NCBI GenBank assembly: GCA_000231825.2
Contig: JH720302.1
Span: forward strand, 464,100 to 500,561
Source: Tetrahymena elliotti 4EA
Lineage: Eukaryota; Ciliophora; Oligohymenophorea; Hymenostomatida; Tetrahymenidae
DNA length: 36,462 nucleotides
Direction: 5' to 3'
In this document: positions 23,701-36,373 of the stretch, one piece after another
Position numbering within the stretch: position 1 is the first letter of the stretch
Layout: each line of letters opens with the position of its first letter
Program-made: the position numbers and the translations under genes
Notes under the pieces: model-generated
The model's input: the letters and a program-made list of their open reading frames with translations, nothing else
What the model was told of the DNA's origin: nothing
Database searches by the model: none

Positions 23701-26700
23701 AAAATCTAAAAAAGTCATCCAAAAATAAAAATGAATTTTAGACAATTTAATTTGATTAAAAAATATCTCCTTTTCAGTTGATAAATAATCATTAAATGAT
23801 TTTTTTTGTTAATAAAGGAAATGAAACAGAACAGTTTCTAAAGTTTTCTAAAATTAAGAGAAAAATTATTTTTTTTTCTGCCATGGAAAGATATAATTTC
23901 TTATTTTTTTTTAGTAAGAAAATTGAATTACCTTGTGAATTTCGTCTATGAAGGATTGATTTTATGTTTTTTGTTTTGGGACAGTGTATTGGTTGAAGTA
24001 TGTGTACACACCTAGTTTTTGTAAGAAAACATGCTTTTAGATATGGTATCTGCAGTTAGACCAGTTAAACAAGGTATCCATGTATTCATTCATTTATTTG
24101 ATGATACTTCTGTTCAGATTGTAGAACTTTAATTCTAAAATTTTTTATTGAATTGAGATTCTTGCATAGAAATTTCTTTAAGTGAAGATATCAAATTCTT
24201 ATTTTTCAACTGGAGTCAATTAAACAGCTTTATCTTCTTTCAACTTTTCAAAGATTTTCATCATGTTTTTATCAAATTTTCCATCTCTTATCTTTGTTTG
24301 ATAAATTATTTAATTTAAAAAATATTTAATTATTAAAAATTACTCCTTGCTTGAGAAGATTTCCACATATGATGTAGGAAATTTATGGAGGTTTCTTGAT
24401 GATTTGAATAGAATTTTTATAATTTCCGAGGAAATAAATTTCCATATCATTGTATTGTTCAAATATCTAGGCATAACCAGATCCATCATCAATAGCATAT
24501 ATGGAAGGGAAATTGATATTCTATTCACTAATCTTGCATTTTTCAAGTATTTCTTTTTCTAATAATGTACTACAGTATTTCAAATAGCTTGGCCATATAT
24601 TATGATAGAATTTATGTTAATATTTCTAATACTGCATAAAGAAACTTTTGTGATTCAGTTTGCTGAATAACTTTTCAGCATTTAAGCAAGATTTATAAAA
24701 GTAATCTTGTTGAATTCTTTTATTTTAATTCTTCTCATCTAAATTAGTAACAATACTTCTCTGTAAAATAGTCTCAAACAAATAATCTAGACATATTTGA
24801 TTCAAAGTCACAGTCAAATAATTAATCAATTTGTCTTATTCAACAGTTCCCTTTAAAAAGTTAATTTAATAATCCAATGAAAAATGATATCAAAAAGATA
24901 AAATTTCATACCTTATTCCTGATTTCTAAGTCTAAGAAATACTCTTCTTGAGTTATTATTTCTGAAGCCAATTCAATCTATTTAATTTGTTTATAAAATA
25001 ATTAAATATTTGAATGATATAAATTTAATGAATTACTTTGAAATCTGAGTTAGTTTCTTTGATGTATTTGTTGTCTATGTAATTATAAATATCAGGTGAC
25101 TTAAATGAATCTATTTGTTAGTTATTTGCCAAAAAGTTATAAACAAATGAACTTTGATCATCCCAATCATTTTAGCTGTAACCACATCCCAAAGAAATAG
25201 TTTCAATTGAGTTAATACCCAATTTTTAATTATCTTATAGCTGTTTAAGAGGAACAATAGGATAGAAATGGTTGACTTCTTCAATATCTCTGGTTTATTT
25301 TTTTCTCTATAGAACAACATTCATCAAGAACATGCAAATGCCAAATATTTTTCTTGATGATTATCCATTAAACAAAAATCTAAAATCATTTTTTTCATAT
25401 TAAACTTTGACAACTTTCATTTCACCATAGTTATCAGTCAAAAACTAATCAAATTATTAATTCTCTTTTTTAGGAGTGTTGACATTTATATTAGAAATAT
25501 CAGTAGTGCTCTCAATGCTTTCTTTGATCTGATCTAAAGCTGTACCAAATAAATCATAAACAAAAAAATTTATAAATAAAAATAAATATATCTCTATTAA
25601 ATGTGATCAATAAAATACTGATATCAAATAAAGATTAAATTATATAATGAGTAAACTTAAAAATAAATTTGATTAAATAAAATTATTTTTGATTACCTTG
25701 AGGGCGGTTGTTTGAGTTCTAAAGCACAACAAATTTGTTCATAATTTTTTGTATATTCTATTTAAAGTAGTACATAAATGAAGCATGGTCTACAATAAAA
25801 GAAGGGAATTTGTATCTGAATTTCTATTTATAATTTTAAATATTTTAACAAAAAAATGAAAAAAGTAAATATTTGGTTTATTCTTCTTTTTATTTTAATT
25901 AATTCAAAATCATTTGCTTTACTGAGGATTTTTTAACATTTTTTAAATTAAGGAAAATAAAGTATTTAATTACCTTTCTGTAGGAGCTTTCAAGTATTTG
26001 GTCATAGTCAGATTTAGATATTTTAATAGTTTCAGATAACTTTCCACTTACCTTTTTTATAGTTTCTAAAGTTTGTGCTTGTATTACTTAGATACAGATT
26101 GCTTCTTATGCATCTTAGAAATACTTGCTGTTCATACCATAAATTTCTATTTTAATGAAATTCTTTCCCTTGTTATACTGATCAGTTGCTATTTTTTTAG
26201 TTGTTTTTTTAGAAATAAATTTTAAGCAAATAAATATTTTTTACTGTAGTATTTCGAAAGAGGTCCTTTGATGGTTGTTGTTGTCTAGGAAATCATGCTG
26301 AAGCTTTAATTTATATTTGATATAAGACTTCCTTTCTGTTGAAATGAGCCTGAGCCTTAAACAATAAAACTGCCATCAGCTTGTGATCCATTTTAATTTG
26401 AGCTGCTTATAAAGCTATCATTTTATAAACTGCCCATTGGGTTTATTGTGGCAGCAAATGATCCTTGTCCTTGTATGGATTATTATTAATTTTAAATGCT
26501 TAGTGTTTGATTTTGTTCATGAGTGTGCTATAACTATTAGAGCTAATGTTGAGTCAATTCTTAAAAGCAAATAATGTAAATTTCTTCTTTTTCAAAGTAG
26601 AGATAGGTGTTAGAAGTGTTGTGAACTCTAAAATTGTTGAAAACCATGTTAATAATTAAAGTAGAAAATTCTTCTTTCTCTTAGATTGGGAAGAAAAGAG

Positions 26701-29700
26701 TATCAAGAAGATCAACTTTGTATTTATTATTGTTATCCATCTTATCTTGAGGACTTTCTTTATTTTCTGCTCTTGCTTTACGTAAATTGAACTGTTAATA
26801 AAATTATTAGTTCTTTATTTTGCTTTGTACACCTGCTGTTTTGCTTTCATGCTTTTGCATTTAAGCACCTTTGATTTCTAGATTTTATGGGCAAAGTTAA
26901 GTTCTCTTCATCTCTAAGACTAAAATAACTGTGTTAGCTCTCTAGTAAGCCCTCTAAATAAATTATTTTATTTCATGCTAAATCTGAACAAAATGCTACT
27001 GTGTCTATGATAAAAAGCTGATTGGGTTGAAATGCACCTCAACTTTATCAGGCTTGAAAATTAAGAAAAACCAAAATGGGACAATAAAATTAGTGTATTA
27101 GTTCAGTCCTATTTTTTTTTCATTTTAAATAAACATTTTTAATATCAATTTATGGATAAAAATATTTTACTTTTTAATAATTCTTTAGTGTCATAATCTA
27201 ATAATTGGCATTCTTCATCTTGAGGACTCTAGAAAATTTAATAGAATATCAACGAATTAGAAACCTTTTTTAGATGAAGACATCCTTGATTAGAAGACTC
27301 ACTGATTTCATTAATTAAAATTTCTTAGTTTTTAGGATGATCAAGAAGCTTATGATCATCTAAATTAATCACCTTCTTTCTATCTATTTCATACACTCTT
27401 TAATAATTCTATTTGCTCTCTGAAATCCATTTTATAATCTTCTCCACATCATCTTTGTACAAAGGAGTGTTCATCATAAAGTATTCTAAATTCTTAGCAA
27501 AAATTTCAATTTTACATTTATATTGAATATTAAAATTGTTGAAAAAAATTTTATTGAAGAAAATTGATTTGAATGAAAGATTTAATATTTTGTTTGTGTA
27601 TATATTTGAGGATTTATTTTATTGCTAGCTAAATTTATCGAGAGATTTGAGGATTTTAATGTTAAAAATTTGAGTGGATTTATGGTTTTTTTTGAGCTTA
27701 TGATTGAAGTTAAAAAAATTCTAAAAATGTATTTGTTTGTTTTTATTTAAAAATTAATTTGAAGATTCTTTTAAAATTTATTGAGCTAGAAATTTTGCAT
27801 CTTTCATATTAATTTAAGAGTACATTTGCAGATTTCATTAGAATAAGAAGATATTTATGAAGATTTTAGAATAAATTGTGATTTTTTATTTATAAATATG
27901 ATTGAAATGTATTTATTTACTATAACTTTGATGATACTTGAACAGGCTAGTTTGAAGTCAAAAAAGAAATTGTGAGTCTTTTTTGTGGCAGTGCTTGATT
28001 AGGGCTGAGTATCACTTCCTAAGGCAGACATTTGCTACTATTTGTCTTTGAAGATTTCACTTTAAATTTAGTAGAACTCGAATTAGATGTAGTTGTTTTC
28101 TTTGTCTTTTTATTGTTCGCTAATCATTTGCTTGAATGTTTCTTTAAAACTAGAGAAACATCTTGACTATCCACCTAGGTTGTATTTAATCTTCATGAAT
28201 ATTTTAGGTATAGTCTGATTCAAGTTTGGAAGAAATTCTGTTGCCAATTCGTAGTCTTAAGGATCATTTCTTCTTAATTCTTCTGCTTTCTTTTGGTCAG
28301 TAAAATAATAAGGTGTATCAGGTATGTTAGAAAAGAAGCTATTAACAACAATATCAAATATTCTTTGTGCTTATGTCAAAACTAAATTATCAAATTATTC
28401 AAATGGATTGATTTCGTTTTCTTGTTTTTTATTATTTACAGCATTTTATTAGCCATTTTAATTCTTTGGATCTAAAATAATAAGATCATCATCAACGAAT
28501 TTTTAATTAACCAAAAAATTCATGTCTTCGTTGATCAAGGATGTTGAATTACTATGAGGAATTTAGCTCTTTTGTTAATTGCTTATTGCTGAGAGATTAC
28601 TATTTTGTTATTATTGCTATTATTAGTGATGATGGTGATGTATCTAAATGTGGTGTGAATTATTTCTATTGTTTAATTAATTTATCATTGAATTTGAGTT
28701 CATGTTTAGACCCATGTTCATGCTTACAGCATTTTAGTTATTTGATTTCTTCTTTTGAGTAGCAAAATCTCTATGAAACCAAGAATAAACAGTCATAAAT
28801 TCTTTTAAAGGTATTTATTAGATTTGTGATTGGATACCAGAGTTGTGAATAGCCTCTTCTATGCTCAATGAATTTAATTTAACTTACTTAGCTGCAATAG
28901 CTTCAAAACAAGTTTAAGAATAGAAATGACTGATCTATTTCATCAATTATTCAATGTATTAGTCAACACCTTTATTGTATTTCTCAAAATCTCTTGAAGT
29001 AGGATTTGTATTATTTTCACAAGATTTAATGTCCATTAAATAGAAGTCTATTTTAAATTGCAATCTCGAAGTTGCTTGCTTTTTGGTATTAGATTCAATA
29101 GAGAAATTAGATACATGAGGTAAATGCTATTGAGATTGACCATTTAAATCAATCTTTTTGCTGCTACTATCTTTTGTTAAGTCTCTTTTGCCTAAACTAT
29201 TTATTTGTTCAGATTAATTGACTTCTCTTTAATTATTTGGTTTGATCTTTGGAGAGTAATTATAAGAATTTGTGTTTTGATTTTAATAATTACTGTTGTT
29301 GTTATTATTATTACCAATTGAATTTCCTAAGCTAGTTTGAGTTTACAAAGTAATTTTACCAGAAGTTTTAGTAGCATTATATGAATCTGCTTAATTATTT
29401 TATTAACTAGTTTATGTGCATTCATCCTCTCCACAAAGAAGAGTAATTAGAATTACTTTATAATCCAAAAATTTAGAATTAATATATCCTTTCTTACTCT
29501 CATTGATATCAATTAAGTAGTTCTTTTTAGAGTTCATTATTGAATGGTCATTATTTTATTAAATATATTCTAAGCATCTCTAATAAAACAGTTAATTGTA
29601 TTGTTTTAATTTCTCCTAATCCTAAGGTGTAGCACCTTCAATTTGAGAAAAGCTAAAAGTTTTCTTCAAGTAACTATTCTAAAAAAGAGCACTATAATCA

Positions 29701-32700
29701 ATAAAATTCTCCTTGTTCACATCAAATTTTTGATATTCCTCTTTAATTATCTACATTATTTTTAAATAAAATCAAATAATATTCAAGCTGTTCAAAACAT
29801 AAACATATTTAATTTCTTTATGAAACGTTTTATTTATTTTTTTTTGTTTTTTGTTAAATCACCATATTTGAATACATTTATTCAACATATTATTAAAATA
29901 ACTGTACAATTCTAACCAAATTGTCTATTTCTATTTAACATATTTTTCTTATATTTTATATTTAAAATAATAACTTATTTTAAAGTTATTGTATTAGGAC
30001 TTTAATTTAAGGGCAAAATGTTTTTGTTTTTAATAATATTTTTGACAAAATTGTAGCAGATTTATAATAAGAGAAATGAAAATAAGTATTTTAATTATCT
30101 GCATGATTTGATCAGGAAATTTGAAGATAAAAAGTTAAAGGTGTATTGAATTTTATTTACATTTTCTAAATGCTTTTTGTAGCTGCTTATATCCTTGATG
30201 TTTTCTGTGTCATCTCTTAATAGAGAAATTCCCATATTGAGTTAAGTTAACATGTGGCTTTTGAGTGAGTCTAATACTATACCTACAAATACATCTTGGT
30301 TATTAGAATCCTTTCTTTTTGCAATCGCGTGTCTGTGTACTGTATGAACAGTATAGAGTCTTTTTAATATTTTTTCTTCTTACTAATATATGTGATTGGT
30401 ATATTATTAAAGAACTTTTTAAGCAGTTTAATATCCTTTTCCTGGAATAGATACTAAATCAAGTGCATTTTCACATACTATTTTTACCTTTTAAAATATG
30501 AGTTAATTAAATATTAACTTAAAGGATAAAATATTTATTACTTCTATAAAATTCTTTTTGAATGTTATTATATGTGCTATCAACAATCTCTTAATTTTTG
30601 ATTTATTCTCAGTTCTTGAAAATTGCACTTCAGTCAAAAATATAGTTTCCTTATACTAAGATCTGTACTACTAAATAGATTTAAATTATCCATTATTTCT
30701 AAGACTTGCCAAAATGCTATAAAAGTTTTTTAAGTCATGAATACATTCCTAAGTCCACTGCCAAGACTTACTTAAATTACTTGCTTCTTGGAATGGATAA
30801 ATTATGCTTTCTATTTTTAAATACAAAATATTTTTTGCAATAAATTTGAATGGAAGAAAGAAAATTTTTATTTTAAATTCAAAGCAAATTTTTTTCAGTT
30901 TGGTGTCAAATTTTATTAAAATTTAAAGGTTAATCTTTAAATATTTTTGTAAATTAATCTAATATTTTATCTCTATGGAATAGAATTTTCAAACTAAATT
31001 TAATAGAATTTTCAAACTAAATTTAATAGAATTTTCAAACTTAATTTAATAGAATTTTCAAACTAAATTTAATAGAATTTTCAAACTAAATTTATCAGAA
31101 ATTATTTGAAAGAAAAAACATTTTTATCCCAAACAGACTAATATTTTTTGAGTAAATTATTTTAAATCTCAATTAAATTTGCCTATTAAAAATCATTAGA
31201 TAAATAACATCTTTAAAGAAGAATTTACGTCCCATGCTTAAGAGCTGATTAATAGAGTTAGAAATGACAGAAATATCAAATGATTCGAAGTTGTAGTTAT
31301 GGATTGTTTGTTTGATTTCTTTGACAAGTTGTTTTTGTTATACTTTAGGGTAATTCTAAAAAGCCAATTTAATTTCAGTGATATAAAAATTCTTAATCGA
31401 GACTTTGATAAATGCTAAGCTTTTAATTGGATTAAAGGAACTTGAGGTGCTGACATAGTTTTATTGATTGGTTTGTGACACTCCTTAAGAGGTTCTATGT
31501 GATAAACCAATAACTCCATTTTTAATTCCATCTGAATCTTATGATTCTAAAGTTAGTAATTTACCATAATCCATTAAATTCTCATCAACACTAAGACCTT
31601 TTTGAGAAAGGCAAAATATAATTTTATCACTTTACCCTTACAATTGTTAAACAGATTGCTAATGAGCCAAAGTGATCTATTTTTCTTTATTCTCTTCCAA
31701 AAGATGCACAAAATCCTTATTGATTTTCAAGTAAAATTTATTTTTTGTGATATTTTTGTCAGCTACATAGCTAACTCTTTCATAGACTTCCTAAGCAAAT
31801 TTATTTCTAACATTGATTGTATTCTCCTTGCATGCCTTATCTTTAGGAATTTGCAAGAAAGTTAAAACTTTAACCTATTTGTAACGACAAATTATATTGT
31901 AAAGTTTAATAATGTTTAATCTATATTTACTTTATAGTACTTCTCCCATAATTCCTCTTAATCTTTAAATGAAGTCTTTTTATCCTCTCTTGAGTTTATA
32001 TCTTTATAAACTTTGCTATTGCAAAGAATTTTGGTTTGCTTTTTGTTACTATTCTCAAAATTGTACTGCATCAAATTGAAAGAATTAAAAGCAAATTAAT
32101 CATATTGTTCTAACTTCTTTGATATATTTATTATGTATTCAGGAGTTTTATATCCTTAATCTCTTCTATTCCTATACGATATAGCAGGAACATCTTAAAA
32201 TATCTATATCTTAATCCTCGAATTAACTGATTTAACCAAGTAGTAGAGCCTTGCCTATAAATTTACTCTGTATTCATAACCCACTAAATTTTATAAATTA
32301 CAAAAAATATATTTAAAAATGAATGATATTTTCTTTTTCAAAAATATTTTTAAAAGGAAAAATGAATGAAAACATAAAGTATTTTTTAATGCAAAAATGC
32401 ATGAAACAAAGGTATTTTTTCTAAATAAAAATCTACTGAAAAAATAATTTTTGTTTCCATTTTAATTTAGAAAAAAATGTGAAATAAGAATATAGATTTT
32501 ACAGACGAAGTTGTCTTTTTTTTAAACTCTGATCAACTTCCAGCCTTCTAGATGTCTGATTTTGCAGATTTAATAGAGCCTTTCTAAATCAACTTGTTGT
32601 GAAATGTGAGGCTTTAAGTCATATTTATGAACCATCTTGATGATTTTTCTGAATTTTAAATTATACTCATCTTTAGATTCTTCTGTATACATGATAGTGC

Positions 32701-34685
32701 ACTGATCTTCATCTTTTTCATCAAATGCTGCTCTAAAACTGCTTTCTTCTTTGATTGATTAGCAAGATGAGAGCATAGATTATTTGGCTGAGGAGTTTCT
32801 AGATTGAGGATTGCAAAATGAAAATCTGAATTCTTTTAAATTATATCTCAAAGTCCAAGTCATCAACATTTATTAAATCATTTTAGAAAAATCGCTCTAA
32901 GGACCCTTGCAGCATGCAAAGTAAGCATATTAATTTTTGGTTTTATTATTATTTGTAATTTAGTCATGAACTGTTAAAAAATGAAACTCTCCGTTCATTT
33001 TCTAAGCCATAAATCTTAACCTAAATTTTTAAACACAAGAATGAATGAATGAATGACTCATCTCTAATAAATTGTTTTCAATAAAGAATTTCATATTTTG
33101 AATAAAGAATAATTTACATATCTTCATCTACAATATAACCAAATTAGTTCTCTTTGTTAAGCTGACTTTTACCAGTGAGTAAAATGTGACATGAAAAACC
33201 AACAGGTTTAACTGAACGACTAATTTATTAATAAAACTTTTCATCATCAACATTGAAGCAAATACCATCAGTGATAACAACTAATTTAGTGAAAGACATT
33301 TTTTCTCCATGTATAATAAGATTTTGCTATATTCTACTAATTGCTTCAACCATATCGATACTGTATTTCTTATCATCTTTAATTAATCAAAAACTATAAT
33401 AAATTTTGGTATCAAAATTAAATTTGCTTACTTGTTGCATATGAATTTAAGCAATCACTTCCTCCAGAGAGTCTAGTAACCGATGTTCCACTTTGCTTGT
33501 TAAATGTATTTACAGGTGAATACTTAGGACTTGTTTACCTACTTGATTTCGAATTAGAAGATCTATTTGACATTTTATTGCAATTATCTAAAATAGATTT
33601 GAGAATCTGCTTGTATATATCATTTATATTGTGCTTAGACAAAGAAACATAATTGACTACTAACTATTTATTTATTTATTAATAGTTTATTTTATTTATT
33701 TATGAATTGATTGATTGATAAATTGATTTTTAATATTTTAATTAATATCTTTTAAATGAATGAATAGATTATATTCTAATAAATCGTTATTTTACTTCAA
33801 GTTCTTTGTTTGTCATACCAAATAGATATACAGAAATTCTTGTTCGCTGTTTATAAGATATCGATTATTTTCTTTAATTTTGATTTCCATTCTCTTGCTA
33901 ATTATGTTGATGTCCATTTTGATCATCTAATGATAACTTTCTTTATACTTATTCATTATTTTTATGGGCTGCTTCTAATATATGCTTTTAGTATATGGTA
34001 ATATGAGTTAATCTAGTTATTATTTTTTTGTGATTCAAAATATAAATGCTTTAAAATGGCTAGATTTATAATTCTTTACATCCAATAGAGATTTGCAAAT
34101 AATTTCTAGGTTCTAAATATTAAGAGAATTTGTAATGTAATCATATTTAAACATAGATGGAGACACATCTAATAGAAGAATTAAATGATTTTTCTTGCAA
34201 TGTATTTTCAATTCAAATTCATCTACTTCCTCATCTAAACAACCTTCATTTGAGAATTTCCTGACAGCTTCATATGCATTTTAAACTTTCTCATCGCTTT
34301 GGGTAATGATGACTGATTGCTTAAACTCTTTCCAATCTATAAAATCTTTTTCCTAAAACCTGTCCTATTCATAATAATAATGAAATATTTATTTTTATGC
34401 TTGAATTTCTATTTAGCTTAAAAGAAAGAATTTGCTGCATTTTCACTACTTAATAAAATATTCTTCAGCCATTTCTACATTTTAGAATTAATTCATAAAA
34501 TGAAAAGCGAGTGAATCAGCAATCTTGAAGAAATAAAGAAAATCTCAATTAACTTTAATCAACTTATTGGTGGCATGCTAAAAGAAATAATCTATATTGT
34601 ATAAATCTTCAGTGGTAACCTAATCCTCTAGATTAAGAAATGTCTCTAATTATATATGCTTTTGCTATTTCTTTACAGCACTCAT
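20776..34685 (-). CDS. SZT2: Giant SZT2-like protein (KICSTOR scaffold homologue), about 3469 aa, 24 exons
   Basis: Exons (minus): 34685-34554, 34523-34447, 34416-34080, 33984-33796, 33663-33432, 33376-33118, 33020-32503, 32283-31931, 31874-31229, 30810-30542, 30487-30161, 29750-27921, 27492-27171, 27108-26245, 26188-25974, 25823-25697, 25539-25037, 24977-24912, 24850-24344, 24291-23932, 23589-23140, 23078-22812, 22389-21499, 21444-20776. They total 10410 nt and phases match at all 23 junctions. Animal SZT2 is about 3400 residues and, within KICSTOR, tethers GATOR1 to lysosomes to restrain mTORC1. Near the N-terminus is a VWA-like fold with LLLDVSPSM (D153) and KLVVITDG (353-360), as in SZT2. 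A second shared region is FIVPFWFFLIFKPDKVEV (about 1840). A third is WSNCRYHIQKHVFLQKLG (about 2660-2680). Linkers are Asn/Gln-rich. The boundary at 27492/27921 and the first two tiny introns are the least certain joins. Identity is inferred from recalled motifs, order and length. Confidence 0.75.
28606..28642 (-). other. His/Gln homopolymer tract inside SZT2-like exon 12
   Basis: Five histidine codons are followed by seven glutamines, roughly residues 1483-1495. The glutamines are written as a mix of TAA, TAG and CAA, so the DNA is not a pure trinucleotide repeat. The tract sits in a low-complexity Asn/Ser/Gln linker between more conserved segments and is probably disordered. Confidence 0.75.
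30979..31093. repeat. Five-copy 23-bp tandem repeat in SZT2-like intron 9
   Basis: Units begin at 30979, 31002, 31025, 31048 and 31071. Each starts AATAGAATTTTC on the plus strand. They are identical except for one base in the third copy. The array lies inside the 418-nt intron 30811-31228, away from both splice sites, and contributes over a quarter of its length. Confidence 0.92.
34417..34446 (-). other. Ultra-short (30 nt) intron 2 of the SZT2-like gene
   Basis: On the minus strand it begins GTGAAAATGC and ends TTCTTTTAAG, with a pyrimidine-rich 3' half. Without splicing the frame hits TGA at once. Removal joins phase 2 to the long exon that carries the VWA motif. Confidence 0.7.
34524..34553 (-). 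other. Ultra-short (30 nt) intron 1 of the SZT2-like gene
   Basis: On the minus strand it begins GTTAATTGAG and ends TTTCTTCAAG. It is phase 0 and holds an in-frame TGA, and the only TGA-free downstream frame matches the one obtained by splicing. It is separated from intron 2 by an exon of 77 nt. Confidence 0.68.
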
Positions 34686-35673
34686 TTGCTTTAATTTACT
34701 AAATAAGCTGTAAAAGAGTAAATTTTAATTATTAATAATTTAGAATGTTTAATCTATCAATTTGGATATGAATCTAAATTTCTTTGGTTATCAACTCCAA
34801 AAATATAAAGTAGGTTTGGTAAATTTCAAATACTTTATAATCCCTTTAGTTAGCCAATAAACTACTAAATCAACTATTAAATCAAGAAATCAACAAAAAA
34901 AAAAGAAAAACAAAAATAAATCATCAAAACCTTCTAAGCTAATAACATTTTGCGTATCAAATAAAAAAATTTCATAAAAAAGGCTGTAAACTAAATTTAA
35001 TGAAAGTAGATTTGCCATATCTAAATTAATTACTTTACAGCCGTTCTTGCTTGCAAATAAATATCTATTAACCTAATATAGATACAAGTAAAATAAAAGA
35101 AAGAACAATGATAATTCCTCAACCCTATTCAAAAAAAATAACCATTTTTGATATCTAATTAATTTGATAAATAAAATCCATCTAAGCTAATAATAATTAA
35201 TTGTTGATGTGAAATTTAAAAATTTCATTGAACAAGGAGTATCAATACAAATATAAATAAATTAGCTTATTTAAAATCTTTGTAAATTTCTGATAAATCA
35301 GTTAGCCTAGAAATACTTTAAATGGTAAACTAAACGAATTAACTAACTAACTAACATGTATCCAAAATGAATGAATGAAAGAATAAACAAAAATAAATAA
35401 CCAACTTTGATTCAACAACAATTAATGATTTTTGATATATTATTTAAAAATTTCATAAACCACAAAATCTTTTTTTTGAGATTAAGTGAATATATTAAGA
35501 ATTAATTATTATTGTTTGAGAAATTTGGCTGTAAATGTAGATATAACTTAAAAGCATCAATACAATAAGCAATATATAAAGAATAAATTCGGAGGAATGT
35601 GCAAAAAATATTTACAGTTTTATAATAGAAATGATGAAAATGATTTATTAAGTAAAATAATAATTAATAAAGT
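34686..35673. other. Intergenic region upstream of the SZT2-like gene
   Basis: A/T-rich spacer with the SZT2-like promoter at its left end and the 3' end of the small membrane-protein gene at its right. It contains short runs such as AACTAACTAACTAAC near 35340 and several A-rich patches. No coding frame or RNA gene was recognised. Confidence 0.5.
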
Positions 35674-36066
35674 TCATTAATGAATTAATTATTAAGTGAG
35701 TTAATTACTATCTTCTCTAATATTTATTGAGTTTCTTTACTATTCATTGAGTTAATTTCGAGATTGAGAATGTGAAGAGGTTATTTATTGTAAATTATTT
35801 AATTGATCATTTGACTATGATTAGTTTTATTATTACATTTCTTATTTAAGATAAATATTGTGCTCTCTATCATCTCTCTTACGCTTTTCTTCTTCATTTT
35901 GGTAATCCTTTTTAAATAAGTTTTTAAAGATGTAATATAAAAAAAAGCTGATAGAAATAACACATGCCAATCCTGTAATCAAAGGAAAATAATATTTGAA
36001 CCAAGTTTTTTAAAAACATTGTAGATCAACTTAATCATGTGTTCCAAGGCATTATTCATTTTCCAT
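35674..36066 (-). CDS. Small single-pass membrane protein of unknown function, 130 aa
   Basis: An intronless frame of 393 nt from ATG to TGA with ten or more TAA/TAG glutamine codons. Residues 1-20 are short and polar with two cysteines (CLGTHDQVDLQC). One membrane helix follows at about 22-46 (YYFPLITGLACVISISFFLY), then a basic flank (KNLFKKD) and a charged stretch EEEKRKRDDREH. The C-terminal half is a Gln/Asn/Ser-rich, probably disordered tail. The positive-inside rule suggests a cytosolic C-terminus. I recognise no family. It may be a ciliate-specific protein. A frame this clean, with a helix and biased codons, makes a real gene likely but not certain. Confidence 0.65.
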
Positions 36067-36373
36067 TTTAATATTTACTTAATTTAACAAAGAATATATT
36101 AACTTCTTTTATTTATTATGTGCTTCTTTCTTTACTAAATTTTCTACAAAAATAAATAAATTAATTCAAACAAACAAACAAACAAACAAGCACATAAAAA
36201 CAATTATTTAAGAGTAAACATTCGATCAATAGTAAGTACTAAAATCAACAAAAGATCATTAATTCATTTATTCTAAAAAGATTTTTACTTCTATTAGGTC
36301 TAGTTAGCTATTCATTTTTATCTTCTTTTTCAATTTAAATAATTATCAAAATGCTCTCTATAAATAACATAAA
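36067..36373. other. Spacer between the small membrane-protein gene and tRNA-Ser
   Basis: A/T-rich spacer holding the presumed promoter of the small membrane-protein gene. It contains a CAAA microsatellite (36167-36189). No other feature was recognised. Confidence 0.55.
36167..36189. repeat. CAAA tetranucleotide microsatellite
   Basis: Five and a half consecutive CAAA units, about 100 bases upstream of the small membrane-protein start codon. A simple repeat with no assigned role. Confidence 0.75.

Noticed and set aside
24347..24562. Plus-strand 71-residue frame
   Set aside because: It is the antisense shadow of SZT2-like exon 19, whose minus-strand frame is continuous with its neighbours.
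27497..27800. Possible longer 5' extension of SZT2-like exon 13
   Set aside because: Several frames are open here, but the sequence is G-poor like the other introns. The nearest in-phase acceptor (..GCTAAG before 27492) gives a clean join. RNA evidence would settle it.
28541..28762. Plus-strand 73-residue Ser/Cys-rich frame
   Set aside because: It is antisense to exon 12 of the SZT2-like gene (the Asn/His/Gln-rich linker) and has no independent support.
29751..29753. ATG at 29753 as the start of a separate gene of MQIIKEEYQ type
   Set aside because: This ATG lies in the last bases of an intron ending in ..GTAG. Splicing at that AG joins the upstream exon (ending HLEN) in phase, and the combined protein continues the SZT2-like order, so one gene explains both parts.
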